DNA from: Rhodothermaceae bacterium Tc-Br11_B2g6_7
Lineage (GTDB): Bacteria; Bacteroidota; Rhodothermia; Rhodothermales; Salinibacteraceae
Direction: 5' to 3'
DNA length: 32,014 bases
Assembly: GCA_001564055.1 (NCBI GenBank)
Contig: LKNB01000032.1
Span: 1 to 32,014, forward strand
Shown here: positions 6,337 to 14,512 of the stretch, one piece after another
How the letters are laid out: each line of letters starts with the position of its first letter
Numbering within the stretch: the stretch's first letter is position 1
Notes under the pieces: generated by a model
The model's input: only the letters and a program-made list of their open reading frames with translations
What the model was told of the DNA's origin: nothing
Database searches by the model: none
Program-made: the position numbers and the translations under genes

Positions 6337-6473
6337 TCTCGCGCCGATGCGCTGCGTCGGCGCGCACAGCAGGACGGTCCTCCGTCCATTGTTGTGTATG
6401 CCAATTGACGGGTGGTCCATTTCCCTTCTTCTGCAGCTGAACGAATCCTCGCACGCGGAGCAGGGGAGCGAGA
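6337..6473 (+). repeat. Hairpin-rich repeat, copy F (internal deletion)
   Basis: Has both ends but lacks 28 bases present in copy G. The lost segment lies between two CACGC words and takes out the right arm of hairpin 3 and the left arm of hairpin 4, consistent with slippage or recombination between short direct repeats. Confidence 0.83.
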
Positions 6474-6488
6474 GAACATGCCCGGTTT

Positions 6489-6654
6489 TCTCGCGCCGAT
6501 GCTCTGCGTCGGCGCGCGTGGAAGGACGGTCCTCCGTCCATTGTTGTGGTATGCGAATTGACGTGTGGTGCATTTTCCTTCTTCTGCAGCTGAACGAATC
6601 CTCGCACGCAGAGCGTACGGGCCATGCGCTCCCACGCGGAGCATGGGAGCGAGA
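6489..6654 (+). repeat. Hairpin-rich repeat, copy G
   Basis: Full-length copy in tandem with copy F, separated by 15 bases. Hairpins: GCCGATGC-TCT-GCGTCGGC, GGACGG-TCCT-CCGTCC, CGCACGC-AGA-GCGTACG (one mismatch) and CGCTCCCA/TGGGAGCG. No target duplication is visible. Confidence 0.85.
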
Positions 6655-7208
6655 TAATCCATGCGCTCGCTGAGGGGGGGCGGTCGTGGAGGTGTAGGGC
6701 TGGATTAGGTGGATGCGGGCATGGCCCGGCGTTATGCGGTTCACGCGGAACCCCGCAGCCCTGTTTTTCATCTTGGGCTGTGGGGCTCATTGCCCGACGC
6801 CTCACATCACAGCTGACCCGTCCGGCGGCAGCAACGGGCCTCAGGAAAACCGGTCGGGGTGGTAGGGGCTGGGACGCCCGTAGGTGTATCGTTACAGGGT
6901 ACGGAAAATCATGCCGGTGTCGCCGAATCTTTGTCGCAGTGTATCCGCTTCCTTTGTTAAGCAAGTGCGAATTAGTAGAAAATGGTGCGCCTTCGCCGGA
7001 AATGAATGAGCCATCCTCGGTCACGTATGCTATGTTACGTAGCGATTATCCGTCCCGTTGACCATATCAGGTATCGATCTTAGTTCACATCTTCTTTTGT
7101 CCGTACTCTGGCCCGGTGTTTGACACCCTGTGCCTGTAACGAGACGGTCCTGCCCCGGTGCTCAACGGGAGCGCATCCATTAGCCTACCATCATACCGCG
7201 GTACCTTC
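6655..7208. other. Long noncoding leader before capsule genes
   Basis: About 550 bases without a credible gene; the open frames here have low-complexity Arg/Gly-rich translations. The right part (6940-7208) is less GC-rich than the flanking genes and probably holds the promoter for the polysaccharide operon. No riboswitch or terminator was recognised. Confidence 0.45.
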
Positions 7209-8201
7209 ATGCACGTTGTTATCACCGGCGGCGCCGGATTCATTGGAAGCCATCTTGTCGACACCCTTATTGACCGGGGCGATACGGTCCATGCGTTTGA
7301 CAACCTCTCGACCGGCCGGAAAGCGAACATCGCGCATCTAATAGACCACAGCCAGTTTACGTTCACGCAGGGTGATGTGCTGGATACCGAAGCGCTCTCC
7401 GCGGTGCTGGCCCCGGCTGATGCGGTGGTGCACTTAGCGGCCGTGGTGGGCGTCAAGGAAGTGATGGCGCGTCCCATCGGCACGATTCGCGTGAATACGC
7501 AAGGAACGGAAAATGTGCTGGAGCTGGCCGATCGGCATAACCTCCGCACGCTCATCGCCTCTACCTCTGAAGTGTACGGCAAGGCGCTGGAGCTACAGCC
7601 GGATAAAGAGGCGCTCGCGGAAACCGACGACTGGACCCTGGGCGCGACATCGAAGCACCGCTGGGCCTATGCGGGCTCGAAGGCGATGGACGAGTTTCTG
7701 TCGCTGGCGTATCACATGGAGCGGGAGTTGCCCGTGACGTGCCTCCGGTTTTTCAACACCGTGGGCCCCCGCCAGAGCAGTCGCTACGGGATGGTCATTC
7801 CCACGTTTGTTCGGTGGGCGCTCGAAGGGAAGCCACTCCGCGTGCATGGGGATGGCACACAGACGCGCTGCTTTACGCATGTATCGGATGCGGTGCGCGC
7901 TACGGTCTCGCTCCTCGACGCTCCGGAAACGGCCGGCGGGGTGTTCAACGTGGGCAACCACGAGGAAGTCGCCATTGGGGCGCTCGCCGAAGAGATTATC
8001 CGCCGGACGGGAAGCGCGTCGACGATCACGTACGTTCCGTACGAGGACGTGTATGGGCCCGGCTTTGAAGATATGAAGCGCCGCACCCCCGACCTCACCA
8101 AAATTAATGCGGCCATTGGCTATACCCCCCACCATAGCCTGGATGATATCCTGACCGACGTGGTTGCTTCCATGCAGCCGGCGGTCCCTGTTGATGTGTA
8201 G
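7209..8201 (+). CDS. NAD-dependent sugar-nucleotide epimerase/dehydratase
   Basis: A 330-residue extended SDR enzyme. It starts [15 protein letters not shown] (NAD loop at 7-13), has D31, ASTSEVYG (117-124) and Y154-x3-K158 in WAYAGSK, followed by FFNTVGPRQS. The C-terminal YEDVYGPGFEDMKRR with a following PDL is typical of a group annotated as UDP-glucose 4-epimerase or UDP-glucuronate decarboxylase in exopolysaccharide loci; the exact product cannot be decided from sequence. The ATG at 7209 is used because the Rossmann strand begins there; the longer frame adds 17 unconserved residues. It opens the + strand run leading to the glycosyl transferase fusion 48 bases downstream. Confidence 0.85.
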   Translation: MHVVITGGAGFIGSHLVDTLIDRGDTVHAFDNLSTGRKANIAHLIDHSQFTFTQGDVLDTEALSAVLAPADAVVHLAAVVGVKEVMARPIGTIRVNTQGTENVLELADRHNLRTLIASTSEVYGKALELQPDKEALAETDDWTLGATSKHRWAYAGSKAMDEFLSLAYHMERELPVTCLRFFNTVGPRQSSRYGMVIPTFVRWALEGKPLRVHGDGTQTRCFTHVSDAVRATVSLLDAPETAGGVFNVGNHEEVAIGALAEEIIRRTGSASTITYVPYEDVYGPGFEDMKRRTPDLTKINAAIGYTPHHSLDDILTDVVASMQPAVPVDV

Positions 8202-8249
8202 TTCTTCGTTGCGCCTTCTTGCCTACGCTCCGTACTACACCCGTTTCAC

Positions 8250-10232
8250 ATGCTCTCGTTGATACCCCTTGATCCTTCGACCCTTGGACGTCTTGCCGCT
8301 GCGCTAAGCATCGCGCTGGTGGCCGCGTTCGTCCTCACCCCGCTGGTGATCCGGCTCGCGCACCGCATGGATTGGCTGGCGCACCCAACCGATGATCGCT
8401 GGCATGCCACCCCCACCGCGCTGATGGGCGGCATCGCTATCTTTGCCGCCGCCACGCTGGCCGTCCTGTTTACCGGAAGTTGGGGTAGCGCAGGGCTACT
8501 GTGGTTGGGCGCGACGGTCATGTTTGCTACAGGCGTGGCAGATGACCTGTGGACCCTCCGGCCCTCGGCGAAGGTGGTGGCGCAGGTGGTGGCGACGGGC
8601 CTCCTCATCGGGGCCGGGTACACGTTTAGCCCGACGTGGCCCGTCTGGCTGGCGGTACCGCTCACGTTTCTGTGGGTCATCGGCATCACGAATGCCATCA
8701 ACCTGCTGGACAACATGGACGGGCTGTCGGCCGGCATCACCGGGATTGCTGCCGCGGTGTTGACGGTGATGGCGCTGTTGGCGGGCGTTCCGGCGTTTGC
8801 GGTGATCGGATTGGCGCTCGTTGGGGCTACGCTGGGCTTTCTCTACTTTAACTTCAAGCCGGCGCGCATCTTCATGGGCGATGGGGGGAGCCTGTTTCTG
8901 GGCTATACCATCGCGGCCCTGGCCATCATGGTCCAGACGATGCTGGCGCCGGAGGGCGGATGGGCCGTGTATGCCGCCTCGGTGGCCGTGCTGGCCGTCC
9001 CGATCTTTGATACGACGCTGGTCACGTTCACCCGCACGCGCATCGGCCGCTCGGTCTCGCAGGGCGGGCGCGACCATGCATCGCACCGGCTGGTGTACCT
9101 GGGCCTCTCCGAGCGCGGCGCTGTGCTTTCGCTCTACGGGGTAAGCGCGTTGGCGGGAGCGCTGGCGGTGATCTATGTGCTGTCGAATGTCCTGCTGTTT
9201 GCTGCGCTGCTCGCCTTCTTGCTGGCCGGGATGGGGGTCCTGGGCGTGTACCTTGCGCGGGCCGAAGTGTACGATACGCCCGAAGCGCCCCTCACCTCAG
9301 GCGATGGGGCGGCGGCACCGGCCTCGGCGGACGAGCTCCCCTTGCTACAACGCATGGTGACCTGGCCCACGCGCGCTTTTGGGCATCGATGGAAGCCCGT
9401 GTGTGGGGTGGCGGTAGATACCGTGCTCGTGCTGGCGGCTTTTGTGATGGCGTATGTCCTGCGGTTTGAGTCGGGCCTTACGCTAAGCCACGAGGCGTTT
9501 CTCGCGCAGGCGTTGCCGCTGGTGGTGATGGCGAAGATCCCGGTGTTCTACGCCTTCGGGCTTTACAAAGCGGTCTGGCGGTATGCTGGCACGCTGGAGG
9601 TCATCCGCGTCCTGAAGGCTACGACGGTGAGCAGTCTGGTCGTCCTTGGCGTACTCGCGGTCACATTTGGCCTCTCGTCCATCGCCCTTGGGGTGATCGT
9701 GATCGACTGGCTTATCGTTACGATGGCGGTGGGCGGTGTGCGGTTCGGATTCCGGGGCTTACGTCAGTACGTGGCCGCTCGGCGCACCACCGGTCGCCCC
9801 ACGCTCATTGTCGGCGCCGGATCGACGGGCCGTGCTGCCCTGCGCAATCTCCGCTCTGATAGCGAAGCGAACGTGCAGCCGGTGGCCTTCGTGGCGGATG
9901 ATGAAACCACCGAAGGGCGCTCGCTACAGGGATTGCCGGTGTACCCGCGCTCCGAAGGGCTTCGTGACGTGTGTGAGGCCCATGACATTGCGGTGGTCGT
10001 GTTCGCGCTCGATGCGGCTTCGGACGATCAGATCGAACGCGACTGCCGGGAAGCCACCCGCGCCGGGGCCACCTGCTACGGATTCGTCATCGGGGTCATG
10101 CCGCTACGTGCCGAGGAGGCGGCGACGTCGGTAGCGATCTCCCCGGAGCACCACATGGCGGTACGCGATGGACCCACGCATGGCGTGAGCAACCAGCCAC
10201 AGCTCTATCACCTTCATCAGCAGGCTCACTGA
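8250..10232 (+). CDS. WecA-type glycosyl-1-phosphate transferase fused to CapD-like N-terminal domain
   Basis: A 660-residue membrane protein. Residues 1-340 are a multi-pass MraY/WecA-family enzyme that moves a sugar-1-phosphate from a UDP-sugar to undecaprenyl phosphate, the first step of repeat-unit assembly. Visible hallmarks: the DD pair at 98-99 (VADDLWTL), NAINLLDNMDGL (148-159), FMGDGGSLFLG (208-218) and the cytosolic GGRDHASHRL (272-281). Residues 341-375 are a linker. From about 380 the protein resembles the N-terminal half of CapD/WbpM/FlaA1 proteins: membrane helices, YKAVWRYA (439-446), then a Rossmann-like domain with GAGSTGR (522-528). The catalytic SDR dehydratase domain that normally follows is absent. 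The frame is continuous, so this is a fusion, not an assembly break within the gene. Confidence 0.85.
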   Translation: MLSLIPLDPSTLGRLAAALSIALVAAFVLTPLVIRLAHRMDWLAHPTDDRWHATPTALMGGIAIFAAATLAVLFTGSWGSAGLLWLGATVMFATGVADDLWTLRPSAKVVAQVVATGLLIGAGYTFSPTWPVWLAVPLTFLWVIGITNAINLLDNMDGLSAGITGIAAAVLTVMALLAGVPAFAVIGLALVGATLGFLYFNFKPARIFMGDGGSLFLGYTIAALAIMVQTMLAPEGGWAVYAASVAVLAVPIFDTTLVTFTRTRIGRSVSQGGRDHASHRLVYLGLSERGAVLSLYGVSALAGALAVIYVLSNVLLFAALLAFLLAGMGVLGVYLARAEVYDTPEAPLTSGDGAAAPASADELPLLQRMVTWPTRAFGHRWKPVCGVAVDTVLVLAAFVMAYVLRFESGLTLSHEAFLAQALPLVVMAKIPVFYAFGLYKAVWRYAGTLEVIRVLKATTVSSLVVLGVLAVTFGLSSIALGVIVIDWLIVTMAVGGVRFGFRGLRQYVAARRTTGRPTLIVGAGSTGRAALRNLRSDSEANVQPVAFVADDETTEGRSLQGLPVYPRSEGLRDVCEAHDIAVVVFALDAASDDQIERDCREATRAGATCYGFVIGVMPLRAEEAATSVAISPEHHMAVRDGPTHGVSNQPQLYHLHQQAH

Positions 10233-10241
10233 TCGCAGAAA

Positions 10242-10259
10242 AGAGCCTGCAACGGCTCT
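10242..10259 (+). other. Small stem-loop between capsule genes
   Basis: AGAGCC, loop TGCAAC, GGCTCT. There is no T run after it, so it is not a standard terminator; it might slow polymerase or protect mRNA ends. Confidence 0.3.
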
Positions 10260-10292
10260 CCGATATTCACTTGTATTAGCGTCCCCTACATA

Positions 10293-11690
10293 ATGTCACG
10301 CATGAACGGTACTGCACCACCCGCCCCAACCGCTGACGTCCAGGACCACCTGGCTACACAGCTTACGACCCGGACTGCCACCATCGGTGTTGTAGGGCTC
10401 GGATACGTGGGCCTGCCCCTGGCCATGGCCTACGCAGCAGAGGGCTACAACGTGCTCGGCATCGACGTGAGCGAGCGCATCGTCGACCAGCTGAACCGCG
10501 GGGTTAACCATATTGAAGACGTTGACGATGAAGAGCTGGCCCAAAGCGTCCAGCAAGAGGTTTTCCGCGCTGAGTCCACGTACGCTTCCATTGGCGAGGC
10601 CGATGTCGTTTTCATCTGCGTGCCCACCCCTGTGACGCAGCACAAGGACCCGGACACGGCCTACATCGAGCAGGCGACGGAAGCGATCGCTCAGCATCTG
10701 CGGCCGGGGCAGCTTCTGATCCTGAAAAGTACGACCTACCCGGATACCACGGAAGGCGTCGTACAGCCCATTCTTGAGGCCGCCGCGGCGCCGCAGGGGC
10801 TTACGTTGGGTGAGGACTACTTTCTGGCCTTCAGTCCCGAGCGCGTAGACCCGGGCAACAAGGAATTTACCACCGCCAACACCCCCGTCGTGGTGGGCGG
10901 CGTGACCGAGGCCTGCACCGAGGTGGCCGCCCTGGCGCTGGAGCAGATCGTCGGTACCGTACATCGCGTCTCCAGCCCTAAAGTGGCGGAGATGGAAAAG
11001 CTGCTGGAAAACATCTTCCGCTCGGTCAACATCGCGCTCGTGAACGAACTGGCACAGCTCTGCGACCGGGTAGGGGGGATCGACATCTGGGAAGTCGTGG
11101 AGGCCGCAGGCACCAAGCCCTTCGGCTTTATGAAGTTTACCCCGGGCCCTGGGATCGGCGGTCACTGCATCCCCATCGATCCATATTATCTGTCGTGGTT
11201 GGCCCGGAAGTATGATTTCGAAACCAGCTTTATCACCCTGGCGGCCCGGATCAACGAGGAGATGCCGTTTTACGTGGCCGACGCCGTCATGCGCGCGGTG
11301 GCCCACTCGCCGGTGGCGCTGAAGGACGCGCGCGTGCTGCTGCTGGGCGTATCGTTTAAGCCCAACGTGGCGGATACCCGCCACTCGCCGGCGGAGCGGG
11401 TGGTGCAGGTGCTCCGCAAGCGCGGGGTGACGCACATCAGCTACACGGACCCGCACGTTTCTGAGTACAGCGTCACGGTAAACGGCACGCGCGAGCCGCT
11501 GCCCGGCCATCCGCTTACGGCGGAGACGCTGGCGGACCACGACGTGGCCATCTTGCTTACGAACCATGCCGCGTTCGACTACGAAATGATCGCGGCGCAC
11601 GCTCCGATGATTGTCGACACGCGCAACGCGCTGCGGGATATTCCCTGTGATGAGGAGAAGCTGGTGGTGCTGGGCAGCGGCTCGTTTTAA
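10293..11690 (+). CDS. UDP-N-acetylglucosamine 6-dehydrogenase-like (WbpA/WecC group)
   Basis: A 465-residue member of the UDP-glucose/GDP-mannose dehydrogenase family, which oxidises C6 of a UDP-sugar to the uronate in two NAD-dependent steps. Features: GVVGLGYVGLPLA (32-44) binds NAD; FSPERVDPGN (180-189); the catalytic lysine region KVAEMEKLLEN (230-240); and the nucleophile C292 in GPGIGGHCIPIDPYYL (285-300). The phrase TKPFGFMKF before the Cys loop is typical of the WbpA/TviB branch acting on UDP-GlcNAc rather than UDP-glucose. The C-terminal domain has GVSFKPNVADTRHSPA. It follows the transferase fusion by 60 bases and precedes the Wzi-like gene by 42, fitting one polysaccharide operon. 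A second ATG at residue 4 is possible. Confidence 0.9.
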   Translation: MSRMNGTAPPAPTADVQDHLATQLTTRTATIGVVGLGYVGLPLAMAYAAEGYNVLGIDVSERIVDQLNRGVNHIEDVDDEELAQSVQQEVFRAESTYASIGEADVVFICVPTPVTQHKDPDTAYIEQATEAIAQHLRPGQLLILKSTTYPDTTEGVVQPILEAAAAPQGLTLGEDYFLAFSPERVDPGNKEFTTANTPVVVGGVTEACTEVAALALEQIVGTVHRVSSPKVAEMEKLLENIFRSVNIALVNELAQLCDRVGGIDIWEVVEAAGTKPFGFMKFTPGPGIGGHCIPIDPYYLSWLARKYDFETSFITLAARINEEMPFYVADAVMRAVAHSPVALKDARVLLLGVSFKPNVADTRHSPAERVVQVLRKRGVTHISYTDPHVSEYSVTVNGTREPLPGHPLTAETLADHDVAILLTNHAAFDYEMIAAHAPMIVDTRNALRDIPCDEEKLVVLGSGSF

Positions 11691-11732
11691 GCAGGAAGTG
11701 ATTCGCCGTTTCTCACACGCGCTACGTCCGGC

Positions 11733-13343
11733 ATGAAGCGATTAACCGGTGCTCTTCTTTTCGCTTTATTGGTAACGCTGGCGGGCTGGGGTAGCGTGGG
11801 GGAGCACGAAGCCCACGCCCAGGACGCCCGCCTGCTCCCGGCTGAGGACCCCGTGTACACGTATATCGACCGCCTGCAGCGCCGCGGTCATCTGTTGCAG
11901 TTGCACCCAACGGCCCAGCCGTATACGGTAGGCGAGATACGGCGGGCGCTTGATCGCACGGATGGGGATGGGCTTTCGGCGCGCGAGCAGCGCTGGCTGC
12001 GCGCCGTCGAACAGCACGCAGGGCTGATCGATCGCGAGGGAACGGAGGCCATGGTAGGAGGCAGTCTGCAGGCTGGAGTCTCCAGCGCCAACACGGATCG
12101 GCAGGAAAGCCTGGTTCGGCCTACGGGCGACGGGCAGCTCGCATGGTCGAGCGCGGAACTGCGTGTGTTCGGCGCAGCTGGGCCCGCGATCGCACAGGTG
12201 GGGCTGCGGCACGACCTGTACTACGACCAGGACCCGGACGGCCTCTCGCCGGTGCGGCGCCTCAAGGCCCGCAACGAGAACAGCTACGTCGGCGTGCAGG
12301 GGCGGTACGCGCGCCTGTATGTCGGGCGCTTCAGCAACCACTGGGCGATGCACGGCGAGCAGGCAGGCCTCCTCAGTAGCAACCCACGCCCCTACGATCA
12401 GATCAACTTCCGCATCGGCGGCGAGCGGCTTTCGGTGCAGGGGCTGGTGGTGGAGCTCGACAACATCGCGGCGGACGACCGCTTCACCGGTAACGCGCGT
12501 GGGCCAGACAGCCGTTCCCGCATCTTTACGGCCTCGCGGCTCGACTGGCGGCCGTCGAAGCGCCTGGCCTTCTCCCTGCAGGAATCGCTCATCTACGAGG
12601 GCACGCGCTCCGGCATCATGCCCTTTGCCTTAGCGCCCTCCTACGTTTTATTTTTCGTAGGCGACAATGCGCCCGCCAATGCACTCGACCAACTCCTCGT
12701 GAGCGCGTCGGTCTGGGCGCAGGTGGGCAAGGCAACCGTTCACGTTCAGGGCGTAGTCGACGACATCGTGATCGAAAACCGCGCGGAGCTCATCGAAGAC
12801 GAGCGCATTCAGCCGTCGATGTTTGCGCTGTACGGCTCGCTTCGTCTCGGCGGCGTAACAGATCGTCTCGACCTTGGGCTGGAGACTGGGCTGGCGAGCT
12901 TCCAGGTCTACAACAACCGCCGGGCCATCATGCGGTACGTCTACCTCAATCGCGGCCTGGCGAACCAGTTTACAGACTACGTAGACGTTAGCGGCTTTGC
13001 CGACGTGTATCTGGACGACATCATCTCCGGGCTCACGCTCACCCCGCGGGTCACGTTTCTGGCGCAGGGGGAGCAGCGCCTCACGCAGGAGTTTGTGCGC
13101 AACCGTCCGGATGGCTCCATCATCGAAACGCTGCTTACTGGCACGACCGAGCAGACGCTGCGCTGGGGGTTGCAGGGCTATTTTCAGCCCGACCCGCGCT
13201 TTTTCATTCGGTTTGATGCCGGCCTCAATCACGTCTGGAACGAGGCGCACGAAGAGGGCCAGCGCCGCACGCGGTTCATCGGGCTACTGGAGGTGGGGGC
13301 GCGGTTCTCGCTAAACCGGGGGGTGTCGCTGGACTTTCCATAG
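11733..13343 (+). CDS. wzi: Wzi-like capsule assembly outer-membrane protein
   Basis: A 536-residue protein with a signal peptide (MKRLTGALLFALLVTLAG through the AHA before QDA, cleavage near residue 29) and a body rich in alternating strands ending in an aromatic-poor but barrel-like terminus. Residues 39-70 (VYTYIDRLQRRG...) and the region YVGRFSNHWAMH...GLLSSNPRPYDQINF resemble the capsule assembly Wzi family, an 18-stranded outer-membrane barrel that anchors polysaccharide on the cell surface. It ends the + strand polysaccharide run. The match is by overall pattern rather than a catalytic motif, so another outer-membrane barrel cannot be fully excluded. It converges with the HAD gene, 33 bases apart. 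Confidence 0.75.
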   Translation: MKRLTGALLFALLVTLAGWGSVGEHEAHAQDARLLPAEDPVYTYIDRLQRRGHLLQLHPTAQPYTVGEIRRALDRTDGDGLSAREQRWLRAVEQHAGLIDREGTEAMVGGSLQAGVSSANTDRQESLVRPTGDGQLAWSSAELRVFGAAGPAIAQVGLRHDLYYDQDPDGLSPVRRLKARNENSYVGVQGRYARLYVGRFSNHWAMHGEQAGLLSSNPRPYDQINFRIGGERLSVQGLVVELDNIAADDRFTGNARGPDSRSRIFTASRLDWRPSKRLAFSLQESLIYEGTRSGIMPFALAPSYVLFFVGDNAPANALDQLLVSASVWAQVGKATVHVQGVVDDIVIENRAELIEDERIQPSMFALYGSLRLGGVTDRLDLGLETGLASFQVYNNRRAIMRYVYLNRGLANQFTDYVDVSGFADVYLDDIISGLTLTPRVTFLAQGEQRLTQEFVRNRPDGSIIETLLTGTTEQTLRWGLQGYFQPDPRFFIRFDAGLNHVWNEAHEEGQRRTRFIGLLEVGARFSLNRGVSLDFP

Positions 13344-13376
13344 ACGTGCATCTGCGCGGGAGGGACCTGTGCTCCG

Positions 13377-14108
13377 CTACCGTAACTGCTGGAGCAGGGC
13401 GGGCAACTCCTTCCAGTGCGGCAGCACATGATCCGGCTCCGGAGCTTCGGTGCTGTCCTCTGCAACCCCGGTGTAGAGGATCGCTGTGCCACCGGCCTGC
13501 TTGGCGCCCGCCACGTCGGTCCGCCGCAGGTCGCCAATGTGCACGAGGGTGTCGGGTGCGGTATCCAGCTGCCGGGCTGCGGCCTCAAATGCCGCTCGCT
13601 CCGGTTTGGCCACGCCGGTTTCATCGGAAAACACAAAGCCGGCGAAGTGCTCCCGGATGCCTTTCTTGTCGAGGTACTGCCGAATCACCCGCCCCGGCGA
13701 AAAGCGGGTATCGGAGATGATGCCAAGGCGGACCCCCTCCGGCAGCGCGGCGAGGGCCTCCGGCAGCCCGTCGGCAAGGTCAGGCGGGCCCACGAGCAAG
13801 CCTTCCTCGAACGCCATGACGGTTTCCTGATGCACAGTCTCCGGCACGGTCAGATCCAGTGCCTCCCACACAAAGTGTAGCGCCCGGTCAACGGACGGCG
13901 TGATGTGCTCCTCCTGCCAGAGCGTGTCGAGGCGCTGGTTGGCCCCCCGGTAGGCGGTAAGAAGCGCCTCCTCAGGGATGGTGGCCGCGGAGGATATCGC
14001 CACAGCGGTGCGCAGCTGCTCCAGGCGGGCTTCCTGTCGGGCTTCCCCATTGGTTCGTGCCACCACCATCGTATTCCAGAAATCGATCGTTACTACACGG
14101 TCGGTCAT
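13377..14108 (-). CDS. HAD-family hydrolase with DxW motif I
   Basis: A 243-residue haloacid dehalogenase superfamily protein. Motif I is VTIDFWNTM: nucleophile D9 is present, but the usual second Asp (D+2) is W11. Motif II is S132 in GIISDTR, motif III K168 in GVAKPE, and motif IV GDLRRTDVAGAK with D193 and D198. A helical cap lies between motifs I and II (about 15-110). The fold and metal site are otherwise complete. The D+2 Asp normally acts as acid/base in phosphatases, so this enzyme may have a different substrate or mechanism, as in dehalogenase-like members that also lack it. It is convergent with wzi and divergent from the small membrane protein gene; it has no clear operon partner. 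Confidence 0.85.
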   Translation of the reverse strand: MTDRVVTIDFWNTMVVARTNGEARQEARLEQLRTAVAISSAATIPEEALLTAYRGANQRLDTLWQEEHITPSVDRALHFVWEALDLTVPETVHQETVMAFEEGLLVGPPDLADGLPEALAALPEGVRLGIISDTRFSPGRVIRQYLDKKGIREHFAGFVFSDETGVAKPERAAFEAAARQLDTAPDTLVHIGDLRRTDVAGAKQAGGTAILYTGVAEDSTEAPEPDHVLPHWKELPALLQQLR

Positions 14109-14249
14109 AAGCCGGTGGATTAGTCAAGAAATAGCACACGAGTTGTATGAAGGGCAGCCGCCGGAGATGCGCTGCGATGTGACGAACCCGAGAAGCACGC
14201 TGGCGTAGGCCTCTTATCACGCCCGACTCTCGCCTAACCAATCGTTTCT

Positions 14250-14402
14250 ATGTCCATACTCTCGATTCTCCTGCTGGCTCAAGAAAGCACCGTTTATGTA
14301 TCGCAGCCAACGGGGGCCGAATGGCTGGTGTATGCCAGCATCATCGTACCTGCGGTGCTGCTGGGCGCGCTGGCGTATCTGAGCCGGAACTCTACGGTGT
14401 AG
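14250..14402 (+). CDS. Small single-pass membrane protein
   Basis: A 50-residue frame, ATG 14250 to TAG 14402. It reads MSILSILLLAQESTVYV, a short polar stretch with GAEWLVY, then the hydrophobic segment ASIIVPAVLLGALAYL (about residues 29-44) and a short tail SRNSTV. Codon use is GC-rich at third positions, like the neighbouring genes. It lies alone between the divergent HAD gene and the convergent histidine kinase. No family is recognised. The reading is supported only by hydrophobic pattern, start codon and codon bias. Confidence 0.5.
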   Translation: MSILSILLLAQESTVYVSQPTGAEWLVYASIIVPAVLLGALAYLSRNSTV

Positions 14403-14512
14403 TGCAGGCGAACGCCGCGGTGCGCAATGGGGCCGGACGCGCAGGCGATGGGCCATGCCTCGCGGGCTGAACCGGAGGCTTGCGCTTTCGTCGACACGAA
14501 TCTCCCACGGGA

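Noticed and set aside
810..6654. Repeats as classical integron attC sites
   Set aside because: No RYYYAAC/GTTRRRY core pairs were seen at the repeat ends, and no integrase is present in the window; only the layout is similar.
810..6654. CRISPR array
   Set aside because: Repeats are ~166 bp with variable spacing that contains genes; there are no short regular spacers and no cas genes.
6624..7061. 145-codon plus-strand frame before the second epimerase
   Set aside because: Translation is rich in Arg, Gly and Cys with no domain pattern, begins inside repeat copy G, and looks like chance openness in GC-rich DNA.
7117..7140. GTGTTTGACAC before the second epimerase as an operator or promoter
   Set aside because: Only four paired bases each side and no matching -10 box at a sensible distance; likely chance.
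10296..11600. 434-codon minus-strand frame opposite the UDP-sugar dehydrogenase
   Set aside because: Shadow frame; the plus strand has all dehydrogenase motifs, the minus translation is Arg/His-rich and featureless.
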